A stretch of DNA of 64,000 nt from VFMC01 sp046331225. GTDB lineage: Bacteria; Actinomycetota; Acidimicrobiia; Acidimicrobiales; Ilumatobacteraceae. The notes below the pieces were generated by a model. It was not told where the DNA came from, did no database searches, and saw only the letters and a program-made list of their open reading frames with translations. Shown piece after piece: positions 7,292 to 15,324 of the stretch. The DNA lies in assembly GCA_046331225.1 (NCBI GenBank), contig JAXLRF010000004.1, positions 62,001 through 126,000 of the forward strand. The letters run 5' to 3'. The translations under genes were made by a program, and so were the position numbers. Each line of letters opens with the position of its first letter. Within the stretch, counting starts at the first letter, position 1.

Positions 7292-9379
7292 CTACTTGCC
7301 GATGGACTCCTTGTGCGACAGCACGGCCGCGTCGACCAGATGGCCCGGCAACACGTCGTAGTGGTCGTGCACGGCGGTGAAGCGACCGCGTCCACCGGTC
7401 ATCGACCGGAGCTCGACCGCGTAGCGCTGGATCTCGCGGGTGGGCACGTGGGCCGTCACCACCTGCTCGCCGTGATCGCCCGAGTCGGTGCCGAGCACAC
7501 GTCCGCGCTTGGTGGTGATGTCACCCATCACGTCGCCCTGGTGGTTCGCGGGCACCGACACGGTCACCAGCGACACCGGCTCGAGCACCACCACGCCGGC
7601 CTTGGCCATGGCGTCCTTCAGACCCACCGCGGCGGCGGTCTTGAACGCCATCTCGCTCGAGTCGACGCTGTGGTACTTGCCGTCGTAGCAGTCGACCTGC
7701 ACGTCGACGATCGGGAAGCCGTGCAGACCTCCGCTCACCATCGTCTCCTCCACGCCCTTCTGGACCGCAGGGATCAGGTTGCGCGGGATCGCACCACCGA
7801 CGACCGAGTCGACGAACGCGAAGCCGGCACCGCGCGGCAGCGGCGACACACGCATCTGCGCCACGGCGAACTGACCGTGACCACCGCTCTGCTTCTTGAC
7901 CTTGCCCTCGACGTCTGCGTGGCCGGCGATCGTCTCGCGATAGGCCACGCGCACCGGCGCGGTGTCGACGTTGACGCCGAACTTGCGCGCCAGGCGCTCG
8001 AGCGCGACGGCCACGTGCGTGTCGCCCAGGCCGCGCAGCACCGTCTGGTGCGTCTCGTCGTTGCGCTCGACGTGCAACAGCGGGTCCTCGGCCTGCAACC
8101 GTGCGATCGCGCTGCCGAGCTTGTCGTCGTCGGCCTGGGTGCGCGGCACGATCGCCACGCCGTATTGCGGCACGATGGCCGGACCCACGTCGACGCGGAC
8201 CGGCAGTCCCTTCGGTGCCAGCGTGTCGCCGGTGTGCACCGAGTTCAGCTTGGCGACCGCTGCGAGGTCGCCGGCTGCCACCTCGGTGACGGGCACCTGT
8301 TCCTTGCCGCGCAGCACGAACAGGCCGTGCAGGCGCTCGTCGGTCCCGGTGCGGGCGTTGGTCAGATGATCGTCCGCGCGCACCACACCGCTCAGCACCT
8401 TGAACACCGACAGCTGGCCGACGAAGGGGTCGGCGATCGTCTTGAACACGTACAGCAGCGGCTTCGCACCCTTGTCGGCGGGCACCTCCACCACCTCGTC
8501 ACCGGCGATCACGGTGACCGGGCGATCGAGCGGGCACGGGCCCAGCTCGCACACGAAGTCGGCGAGCCGATCGAGGCCCACCCCGGTGACCGCCGATCCC
8601 AGCAGCACCGGGAACTCGAGGCAGTCGAGCACCTCGTGGCGCAACGTGCGCTCGAGCTCGGCCACCGTGAGCGAGTCGCCGGACAGGTAGCGCTCGAGCT
8701 GGTCGTCGTCGCCGGCCACGATCTCCTCGACGATCGAGTCGTGCAGGCGGTGCTCCTCGTCGGCCACATCGGCCGGCATCGGCTCGCTGTGATGCGTGCC
8801 GCCCGGCTCGTACTCGTAGGCCTCCTCGCTCAGCACGTCGGCGATGCCGTGCAGCGTCGCCGCCTCGCCGATCGGCAGCTCGAGCGGCGCGAACCCCGAC
8901 CCGAACGTCGCCGTCAGCTGGGCCAGCACCGCATGGAAGTCGGCGCGGTCCTTGTCCTCCTTGTTGACGAACACCATGCGTGGCAGGCGACGTTGCGCGG
9001 CCTTGCGCCACAGCAGCTCGGTGGACACCTCCACCCCGTCGACCGCGCTCACGACGAACACGGCGAGATCGGCGACCGACATGGCCGCCTCGACCTCGCC
9101 CTCGAAATCGGCGTAGCCGGGCGTGTCGAGCAGGTTGATGCGGTAGGTGTTGCCGTCGCTGGCGGTCCACTCGAACGGGGCCAGGCCGAGCGACAGCGAG
9201 ATCTTGCGTTTGACCGACTCCGGTTCGGTGTCGAGCGCACTCGTGCCGTCGTCGACCTTGCCGGCACGGGGCACGACCCCCGCTCGTGCCAGCAGCGCGT
9301 CGGCCAACGACGTCTTGCCGGCACCACTGTGGCCCACGAGGACCACGTTGCGAACCCTCTCGGTGGCGAGATCGGCCAT
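7292..9379 (-). CDS. elongation factor G-like protein
   Basis: 695 residues with the EF-G order: GTPase motifs GHSGAGKTSL (about 17), DTPGYADF (about 85), NKED (about 142), then domain II, and C-terminal domains including the domain IV/V signature GGLHGFPIVDVQV. It resembles the actinobacterial EF-G paralogues (FusA2 type) rather than the str-operon EF-G, because it is not next to rpsL/rpsG/tuf and the N-terminus is shortened. The ATG at 9379 has a strong AAAGGAG eight bases upstream; the 60 codons further upstream are not supported. Role may be ribosome recycling or stress translation (inference). Confidence 0.9.
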   Translation of the reverse strand: MADLATERVRNVVLVGHSGAGKTSLADALLARAGVVPRAGKVDDGTSALDTEPESVKRKISLSLGLAPFEWTASDGNTYRINLLDTPGYADFEGEVEAAMSVADLAVFVVSAVDGVEVSTELLWRKAAQRRLPRMVFVNKEDKDRADFHAVLAQLTATFGSGFAPLELPIGEAATLHGIADVLSEEAYEYEPGGTHHSEPMPADVADEEHRLHDSIVEEIVAGDDDQLERYLSGDSLTVAELERTLRHEVLDCLEFPVLLGSAVTGVGLDRLADFVCELGPCPLDRPVTVIAGDEVVEVPADKGAKPLLYVFKTIADPFVGQLSVFKVLSGVVRADDHLTNARTGTDERLHGLFVLRGKEQVPVTEVAAGDLAAVAKLNSVHTGDTLAPKGLPVRVDVGPAIVPQYGVAIVPRTQADDDKLGSAIARLQAEDPLLHVERNDETHQTVLRGLGDTHVAVALERLARKFGVNVDTAPVRVAYRETIAGHADVEGKVKKQSGGHGQFAVAQMRVSPLPRGAGFAFVDSVVGGAIPRNLIPAVQKGVEETMVSGGLHGFPIVDVQVDCYDGKYHSVDSSEMAFKTAAAVGLKDAMAKAGVVVLEPVSLVTVSVPANHQGDVMGDITTKRGRVLGTDSGDHGEQVVTAHVPTREIQRYAVELRSMTGGRGRFTAVHDHYDVLPGHLVDAAVLSHKESIGK

Positions 9380-9492
9380 CTCGGACACTCCTTTCGCGGA
9401 CCACCCACTGCGGTGGGGGTGGTGCTGCCGACCGTAGTCCTCGCCGCGACACAGCAGATACGGACCAACGTCCCGTCGACCCGGGCTCGCCG

Positions 9493-10128
9493 TCAGGTCC
9501 GGCGTCGCGACGTCCGGGAGGGAGGAGCCGTCGGGCGACGCCCGTCGTGTTCGATCCACGCGTCCAGGCCGGCGAGGCCCGGGAGCTGATAGCTCCAGAA
9601 GCCGTGGATGAGCCGACGGATCTCGTCGGGATCGTCGCTGCCCGCCAGGATCGCGACGATCGCGGCACGGGTGTTGTCGAACACCACCTCGAGCAGACGC
9701 GTCGCGACCGGGTCGATCTCCGGGTGCGCGCGACGCGCCGTCCGCACGAGACGGTCGACGAATCGGGACGGTGCGTCGGCGAAGGGTGTGCCCTGGGCGC
9801 GTCCGAGCAACACCACGACCGCGAGGCGGTGTTCGATCCAGAACTCGAGGAGTTCGTCGGCAGCGCGCTCGTGCGATGGTCCCTCGTGCACGAGCGCGTC
9901 GAGTCGTGCGGTCAGCAGCCGGTCGTGGCGCGCCACGAGCGGATCGGGCACGGCAGCGGCCAGCAGCGTCGACTTGTCGGCGAAGTAGCGGTACACGTTG
10001 CCGACGGCGGTTCCGGCGTCGCGGGCGATCGCCGTCAGACTCGCATCGCGATAGCCGTGCCTCGCGAACTGTCGCAGTCCCGCCTCGACGATTCGATCGC
10101 GCACCTCCGACTTCAGGACCTGTGCCAT
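9493..10128 (-). CDS. TetR-family transcriptional regulator
   Basis: 211 residues. The N-terminal helix-turn-helix is clear: IVEAGLRQFARHGYRDASLTAIARDAG and VGNVYRYFADK (residues 12-54), followed by a helical ligand-binding domain. The start ATG at 10128 shares one base with the amidase stop (TGATG), so the two genes form an operon. It probably binds the palindrome at 11553-11576 and represses the operon in response to an amide-type ligand (inference). The longer open frame upstream is a shadow of the amidase. Confidence 0.9.
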   Translation of the reverse strand: MAQVLKSEVRDRIVEAGLRQFARHGYRDASLTAIARDAGTAVGNVYRYFADKSTLLAAAVPDPLVARHDRLLTARLDALVHEGPSHERAADELLEFWIEHRLAVVVLLGRAQGTPFADAPSRFVDRLVRTARRAHPEIDPVATRLLEVVFDNTRAAIVAILAGSDDPDEIRRLIHGFWSYQLPGLAGLDAWIEHDGRRPTAPPSRTSRRRT

Positions 10129-11540
10129 CAGACGTCCACCATGGCGACCGGCCGTGGCAGTCGGTCGCCCCAGTCGGTCGCCGACTCGAGTTCGTAGGCG
10201 AGGGCGAGCAGGGTCGCGTCGCTGCCCCGCGCTGCGGCGAAGTGCATCCCGATCGGCAGGCCGTCCACGACCGACAACGGTACGGACATGCCGGGGCTCC
10301 CGGCGAGATTGTGGATCGGCGTGTACCCGACGAGTTGTCCCGTCCGGCGGATCAGCTCGTCTCGTCCGAGCGCGGGGGACAGCCGTCCGAGCTCCCACGG
10401 CTCCTCGGCGAGGGTGGGGCTGAGCACGACGTCGACCGACGCGAACACCGCCGCCATCGCCGCAGCCGCCCTCGACATGTCGGCTTCCGCACGGGCGAGC
10501 GCATCGATCGGCAGTCGGCGCGCCCAGTCGACGAGCTCGAGCGTGAACGGCTCGAACTCGTCCGCACCGGGTGCCCGGCCGAGCATCGGCGTCACCATGT
10601 CGGCCACGCCGGCGATGGTGACACCCGCGGCGACGAAGAAGGCATCCGACACCGCCTGACCGTCGACGTCGAGCGCGCCCAACTCGACCACGGTGTGACC
10701 GAGCGACCCGACCAGCGCCGCAGCGGACGCCAACGCTCGGCGCACCGCGGCCGACGGGAGTGCCCCCAGGAGGGTGCGTTCGACGAGACCGACCCGCAGC
10801 CGCCGGGCTGCGGGTCCGACCACGTGCCCGACGGGTGGCAGATCGGCGGGCAGCTGTGGCCGCTCGGTGTACGCGAGCACGGCTGCGCTGTCGCGCACCG
10901 AACGGCTGACGACGTGGTCGACCACGAGCGCCCCCAACCCGGGCATCTCGGGACCGCTCGGAAGGCATCGACCGTTGGAGGGTTTGAAGCCGAACAGCCC
11001 GGTGACGGAGGCCGGTACACGGATCGATCCACCCCCGTCCGATGCGTGTGCGACCGGCACGACACCGGCTGCGACGGCAGCGGCAGAACCGCCGGACGAT
11101 CCGGCGGCCGACCAACCCGGGCGCCACGGGTTGACCGTGGCACCGTGCAACAGCGTCTCGGTGCTGCCGAGCAGTCCCATCTCCGAGCTGGTGGTGGTGC
11201 CCACCGGTCGGAGACCGCACGCCCGAAGTGCATCGACGTAGGGCGACGACTCGGTGACCACGTTGCCGGCCATCAGGCGTGAGCCGAACGACTGCACGAA
11301 CCCGGGGACGGCGGTCAGTTCCTTGACGAGCAGGGGCACGCCCGCGAGTGGCGCGCTCCGGTCGAGGTCGGGGGTCGACTCGTGGTCGTGGAGTTCGGCG
11401 ATCGCGTGAATCGCGGGGTCGGTCGCGCGAGCGGCGCGCACGCAGGCCTCGTGGAGTTCGTCGGGATGCACCTGTCGGTGACGCACCAGGTGCGCCATGT
11501 CCGTCGCGTCCCATCGCCAGTAGTCGTCGAGATCGATCAC
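10128..11540 (-). CDS. amidase (amidase-signature family)
   Basis: 470 residues from GTG 11540. The Ser-cisSer-Lys triad is visible: GVPLLVKE carries the Lys, and AAGSSGGSAAAVAAG followed by SDGGGSIRVPAS carries the two serines. It hydrolyses an amide to acid and ammonia; the substrate is unknown. An ATG at 11600 is in frame but would run through a TATTAT box and a 24-bp palindrome, so the GTG, six bases after TATTAT, is more likely the start of a leaderless message. It is followed by its probable TetR regulator. Confidence 0.9.
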   Translation of the reverse strand: MIDLDDYWRWDATDMAHLVRHRQVHPDELHEACVRAARATDPAIHAIAELHDHESTPDLDRSAPLAGVPLLVKELTAVPGFVQSFGSRLMAGNVVTESSPYVDALRACGLRPVGTTTSSEMGLLGSTETLLHGATVNPWRPGWSAAGSSGGSAAAVAAGVVPVAHASDGGGSIRVPASVTGLFGFKPSNGRCLPSGPEMPGLGALVVDHVVSRSVRDSAAVLAYTERPQLPADLPPVGHVVGPAARRLRVGLVERTLLGALPSAAVRRALASAAALVGSLGHTVVELGALDVDGQAVSDAFFVAAGVTIAGVADMVTPMLGRAPGADEFEPFTLELVDWARRLPIDALARAEADMSRAAAAMAAVFASVDVVLSPTLAEEPWELGRLSPALGRDELIRRTGQLVGYTPIHNLAGSPGMSVPLSVVDGLPIGMHFAAARGSDATLLALAYELESATDWGDRLPRPVAMVDV

Positions 11541-11546
11541 GTCCCC

Positions 11547-11576
11547 ATAATAGCGAATAGTGAGTTCATTGTTCGC
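11547..11576 (-). promoter_or_regulatory. leaderless promoter and TetR-type operator of the amidase operon
   Basis: Minus-strand TATTAT (11547-11552) ends six bases before the GTG start. Directly upstream, 11553-11576 is an imperfect 24-bp palindrome whose outer arms are GCGAA and TTCGC and whose inner arms are TGA and TCA (pattern GCGAA-A-TGA--TCA-T-TTCGC). A protein bound there would cover the -10/-35 spacer. The TetR gene downstream in the same operon is the natural candidate. Confidence 0.55.
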
Positions 11577-11624
11577 TTTCGCGCGCGGGAGCTCCGACAT
11601 GCTGGGTGGAGCCCGACGATCAGC

Positions 11625-12254
11625 TCAGAGCAGCCGGCGGTCGGCGGCCCAGGCGGTGAGTTCGTGGCGGTTCGACAGCTGCAGCTTGCGCAGCACCGCC
11701 GAGACGTGCGTCTCGACCGTCTTCACCGACAGGTGCAGACGCGTCGCCACCTCGCGGTAGGTGTAGCCACGGGCGATGAGCCGCATCACCTCCTGCTCAC
11801 GGGCCGAGAGCAGGTCGAGATCGGGATCGCTCGGCGCGGGCAGGTGCCCCGAGAACGCATCCAGGACGAAGCCCGCGAGGCGCGGCGAGAACACCGCGTC
11901 GCCATCGTGCACGCGCCGGATCGCGTCGACGAGCGCGGGGGCGTCGATCGTCTTGGTGACATAGCCGCGCGCGCCCGCACGGATCACGGCCACGACGTCC
12001 TCGGCCGAGTCGCTCACCGACAGGGCCAGGAACACGGCCTCGGGCCACTGCGCGAGCACACGCTCGATGATCGTGCGACCGCCACCGTTCGGCAGGTGCA
12101 CGTCGACGACCGTGACGTCGGGACGCATCGCCAGCACACCCGCCACCGCGTCGTCGACCGTGCCCGCCTCGCCGATCACGTCGACCGACGTGCCGATCTC
12201 CGCCCGCACCCCGGCCCGGAAGAGCGCGTGGTCGTCCACCAGGTACACCCGCAT
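11625..12254 (-). CDS. NarL/LuxR-family response regulator
   Basis: 209 residues: receiver domain with acidic pair DD at 7-8, phospho-acceptor Asp51 (VVDVHLP) and switch Lys in VTKTIDA; C-terminal LuxR helix-turn-helix from SAREQEVMRLIARG to KTVETHVSAVLRKL (about 145-200). The ATG at 12254 shares one base with the kinase stop (TGATG), so the pair is translationally coupled. It probably controls the facing PspC gene through the repeat array at 13551-13638. Confidence 0.93.
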   Translation of the reverse strand: MRVYLVDDHALFRAGVRAEIGTSVDVIGEAGTVDDAVAGVLAMRPDVTVVDVHLPNGGGRTIIERVLAQWPEAVFLALSVSDSAEDVVAVIRAGARGYVTKTIDAPALVDAIRRVHDGDAVFSPRLAGFVLDAFSGHLPAPSDPDLDLLSAREQEVMRLIARGYTYREVATRLHLSVKTVETHVSAVLRKLQLSNRHELTAWAADRRLL

Positions 12255-13507
12255 CAGCGGACCTCCTCGCTCGCACCCGCGACCGGCACCCGCAGCGTGA
12301 CCTCGGTGCCCGCACCGGGCGACGACTCGATCTGCGCCGACCCACCGATCCGCTCGAGGCGGGCCTCGATGCTCTGCGCGATGCCGCGGCGATCGGCGGC
12401 CACGGTCGCGCGGTCGAAGCCCGCGCCGCGGTCGCGCACGAACACCTCCGCCACACCGCCACGTACCTCGGCGAACACGGACACCTCCACCACACCGCTG
12501 TGCTTGGCCGCGTTCACGCACGCCTCGCGAGCCGCCGCCACGAGGGCTTCGACCGGCTCGCTCGCCGACGCGTCGCCGACCACCACGACGTCGATCTGCA
12601 CGTCGTAGGTGTCCTCCACCTCCTGGGCCGCCCGCCGCAGCGACGCGCCCAGCGACTCGTCGATCGGGGCGCGCGTCGGATCCGCGGTGGCGCTGCCGGC
12701 GCCGTACAGCCACTCGCGCAACTCGCGCTCCTGCCGCCGCGCCAGGGTGATGGTGCGACGCGGATCGTCGGCCGTGCGCTGGATCAACGCCAAGGTCTGC
12801 AACACCGAGTCGTGCAGGTGTGCGGCCATCGCCTCGCGCTCTTGCACCCGGATGCGCTCGCGTCGCTCGGCCGCCGCGTCCTGCGCGAGCCGTGTGAGCC
12901 ACGGGCCGACGAGCAGCACCACGCCCAACACCGTCAGCGCCGTGGCGAAGGCACCGATGCGCACACCGCTCGAGGCACTCTGCCTCGCGGCCACCAGCAA
13001 CAGGCCGAACACGACCAGCGCTGCGCCTGCGAAGAGCCGACCGGTCGCGCGCCCCGTCGACGGCCCCACCGACCCCGGCGTGGTCGCGAACGCCTGCCAC
13101 GGCCGCTCCCCCACCTCGGGCTGCACCACACCGATCATCACCAGCCCGGCCGCCACCACGACGAGCGGCACCATCACGGCGTCACCGAGCCACAACCCCG
13201 TCGAGCGCACGACGAGCAGCAACCCACCCGCCACGCACGCGACGGCCAGGTTGCGCTGCGAGTCGAACGCGACGCGCCGCAGCTCCGGACGGGGTGGCTT
13301 GGCGGCGATCGCACCCACGACGTACAGCACCAGGCCGAGCCCGCCCGCGAGCGTGAGCACAGCCAGCGCGGCGCGCAACAGCGTCGCGTCGACGCCGTGG
13401 TCGTCGGCGAAGCCTCCGGCGACACCGGCGATCACCCGTCCCTCGTCGCGACGGTGGAACGCGAGCGACCACGACGGATCGCGGGGCGCTGCTCCGGTGA
13501 CGGCCAT
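12254..13507 (-). CDS. PspC-domain sensor histidine kinase
   Basis: 417 residues. An N-terminal PspC domain (GRVIAGVAGGFADDHGVD, residues 24-40) with its membrane helix is followed by several more membrane helices up to about residue 205. A HisKA_3 dimerisation helix carries the phospho-His232 (HLHDSVLQTL), then comes a HATPase_c domain (DRGAGFD; SSPGAGTEVTLRVP). The architecture matches actinobacterial PspC kinases that sense envelope stress. The ATG at 13507 is preferred to an in-frame start at 13543. It pairs with the response regulator immediately downstream. Confidence 0.9.
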   Translation of the reverse strand: MAVTGAAPRDPSWSLAFHRRDEGRVIAGVAGGFADDHGVDATLLRAALAVLTLAGGLGLVLYVVGAIAAKPPRPELRRVAFDSQRNLAVACVAGGLLLVVRSTGLWLGDAVMVPLVVVAAGLVMIGVVQPEVGERPWQAFATTPGSVGPSTGRATGRLFAGAALVVFGLLLVAARQSASSGVRIGAFATALTVLGVVLLVGPWLTRLAQDAAAERRERIRVQEREAMAAHLHDSVLQTLALIQRTADDPRRTITLARRQERELREWLYGAGSATADPTRAPIDESLGASLRRAAQEVEDTYDVQIDVVVVGDASASEPVEALVAAAREACVNAAKHSGVVEVSVFAEVRGGVAEVFVRDRGAGFDRATVAADRRGIAQSIEARLERIGGSAQIESSPGAGTEVTLRVPVAGASEEVR

Positions 13508-13550
13508 GCACACGATGATCGCACGCCGCGCCCCGTCCACCATCGGGACC

Positions 13551-13638
13551 GACCCTGATCCGTCCCTGAGCGCACCCTGAACCGGCCCGCGCGACCCCGA
13601 GCCGACCCCGACCCGCGATCAGGGACGAACCAGGGACG
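13551..13638. promoter_or_regulatory. 11-bp-phased operator array between the two PspC genes
   Basis: Read in steps of 11 bases from 13551, CCCTGA occurs at 13553, 13564 and 13575. Degenerate CCCGCG/CCCGAG/CCCGAC units follow, and then the inverted forms TCAGGG at 13619 and CCAGGG at 13630 keep the same phase. Repeats one helical turn apart are what a NarL/LuxR-type dimer or oligomer contacts on one DNA face. The array lies between the start of the PspC kinase and the start of the PspC membrane protein, so it could control both. Confidence 0.55.
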
Positions 13639-13679
13639 CACCGGATGTGCACGACGCGGCGATGTCGGATGCTGACGCC

Positions 13680-15173
13680 ATGACCGAACAGACTGCACTC
13701 ATGAACGACGCGGGTGCTCCTCACGACACCGGCGCCGGCTCCACCCCGCCCCCTCGTCCCACCACCCCCTGGTACCGCGTGCCCGTGTACCGCGACCCGT
13801 CCGACAACGTCCTCGGCGGCGTCGTCTCCGGCGTGTGCGCGGCGTACGGCTTCGACCGTCGCACCACCCGCATCGCCCTCGTCATCGCCGCGATGGTGCT
13901 GCCGGTGGTGATCCTCGCCTACATCGTCGCCTGGATCCTGCTGCCGGACGGCGCCGCCGCCGCCCAGCCGCTCGAGGACATCGTCCGCGACAAGCGCCGC
14001 TTCCCGCTCTACGCAGCGATCGCCCTCGTGATCCTCGTCGGCGGCCTCGGCTCGTTCGGCTCGTGGCTCGTCTTCGGCGACTTCCCCTGGGGCGTCGGCC
14101 TCATCGCCATCGGCGTCCTGCTGTGGATCGCCCCCGGCCTGCGCAAGGAGCGAGCGGCCGGCGGCACCACCGGCACCACCGGCACCACCGCGATGCCGTG
14201 GCCGTCCCCCACGTCGACCGGCACCGCCACCGATGCCAGCGACGCCACGGGCTGGGCGGCGCCCGCTGCCGGCACCGGCACCACCAGCCGCTTCGCGGCA
14301 GCCGACGCCCACGACACCACCGACGCGACGGCCGTCACCGACGCCACCACGTCGACCACGTCGACCGCGCCCACCACTCGCCTCGGCACCACGACGGCCA
14401 GCGGCGCCACGTTGGTCGCCCCGCCGATGCACGACGCCCGTCGGCGCCGTCGGGTGCCGATCGGTTCGATCGCGGTGCTCGCCACGATGGCCTTCGTCGG
14501 CATCGCCGCCGCCGGTGACGCGATCGACTGGTGGAACGTGCCGGTCCTCGGCGTCATCGTCACGTCGCTCGTGGTGCTCGCCACCGGCTTCGCCCTCAGC
14601 GCCGTCATCAACCGCGCCTGGTTCTTCACCCCGATCGTGCTCGTGTTCGCCGGTGGCGCCGCCGCCCTCGCAGCCACCAGCCCCTCGCTCGACGGCGGCG
14701 CCGGCGACCGCGTGGTGCGCCCCACCACCGTCGCCGCCGCCCAACAGTTCCACGACCTCGGCGCCGGCCAGCTCACCCTCGACCTCGTCGACCTCCCACT
14801 CGCGGGCCAGACCGTCAGCATCCGCGCCGAAGTGGGCATGGGTCGCCTGCACGTCGTCGCTCCGGCCGGCGCGAAGCTCGTCATCACGAGCGACGTCGGC
14901 GCCGGCCACGTGGTGATCGGCGACCGCGAGGTGTTCTCGGGCGTCGACCAGGGTGAGACCCGCACCGTCGACCCGATCGGCCAGACCACCGGCACGATCG
15001 AGCTCGACCTGCGAGTGGGCATCGGCGAGATCGACGTCGACCGCGACACCTTCACCGTCGACGCCACCACCGGCACGACCACCGAGGCCCCCGTCCCGAC
15101 CGAGGCCCCCGTCCCGACCGAGGCCCCCGTCCCGACCGTGGCCCCCGGCGCCACCATCGACGCGAACGGCTGA
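13680..15173 (+). CDS. PspC-domain membrane protein with Thr/Ala-rich linker
   Basis: 497 residues from ATG 13680 (in-frame ATGs also at 13647 and 13662). An N-terminal PspC domain (RDPSDNVLGGVVSGVCAAYGFD with its helix) is followed by membrane helices, a long Thr/Ala-rich linker, two more helices, and an extracellular C-terminal domain (VSIRAEVGMGRLHVV...VGIGEIDVD) resembling the beta-strand repeats of LiaF/DUF2154-type proteins. It ends in a Pro-rich PVPTEA repeat tail. It is divergent from the PspC kinase operon and is probably its target or its signalling partner. GATGCT six bases before ATG 13680 favours that start. Confidence 0.8.
   Translation: MTEQTALMNDAGAPHDTGAGSTPPPRPTTPWYRVPVYRDPSDNVLGGVVSGVCAAYGFDRRTTRIALVIAAMVLPVVILAYIVAWILLPDGAAAAQPLEDIVRDKRRFPLYAAIALVILVGGLGSFGSWLVFGDFPWGVGLIAIGVLLWIAPGLRKERAAGGTTGTTGTTAMPWPSPTSTGTATDASDATGWAAPAAGTGTTSRFAAADAHDTTDATAVTDATTSTTSTAPTTRLGTTTASGATLVAPPMHDARRRRRVPIGSIAVLATMAFVGIAAAGDAIDWWNVPVLGVIVTSLVVLATGFALSAVINRAWFFTPIVLVFAGGAAALAATSPSLDGGAGDRVVRPTTVAAAQQFHDLGAGQLTLDLVDLPLAGQTVSIRAEVGMGRLHVVAPAGAKLVITSDVGAGHVVIGDREVFSGVDQGETRTVDPIGQTTGTIELDLRVGIGEIDVDRDTFTVDATTGTTTEAPVPTEAPVPTEAPVPTVAPGATIDANG
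15081..15134 (+). repeat. three 18-bp tandem repeats encoding TEAPVP
   Basis: The unit ACCGAGGCCCCCGTCCCG occurs three times without interruption at the 3' end of the PspC gene and encodes a flexible Pro-rich tail. Copy number could vary by slippage. Confidence 0.85.
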
Positions 15174-15177
15174 GCAG

Positions 15178-15315
15178 ATGATTACCACCCTCCAGGGCTC
15201 GGCCGCATTGCTCGCGCTCGCGGTGATGACCCTCGTCGCCACATGGGAGCCCCGCCGCACCCCGCCGCGCTCGACGACCGAAACCCGCCGGGACCTCGTC
15301 GACAGCGCGTCGTAG
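15178..15315 (+). CDS. small single-pass membrane protein (45 aa)
   Basis: The ATG lies four bases after the stop of the PspC gene. The product has one hydrophobic helix (about residues 7-22, ALLALAVMTLV) followed by an Arg-rich basic tail, the pattern of a small membrane-anchored regulator. No family is recognised. Position suggests translational coupling with the PspC gene. Its last codons overlap the TAGCCT box of the next gene. Confidence 0.5.
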   Translation: MITTLQGSAALLALAVMTLVATWEPRRTPPRSTTETRRDLVDSAS

Positions 15316-15324
15316 CCTGACGGG

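Noticed and set aside
11540..11600. ATG at 11600 as amidase start
   Set aside because: The extra 20 codons run through a TATTAT box and a 24-bp palindrome and have no Shine-Dalgarno.
15081..15134. CRISPR-like repeats
   Set aside because: Contiguous 18-bp units without spacers, in frame inside a coding sequence.
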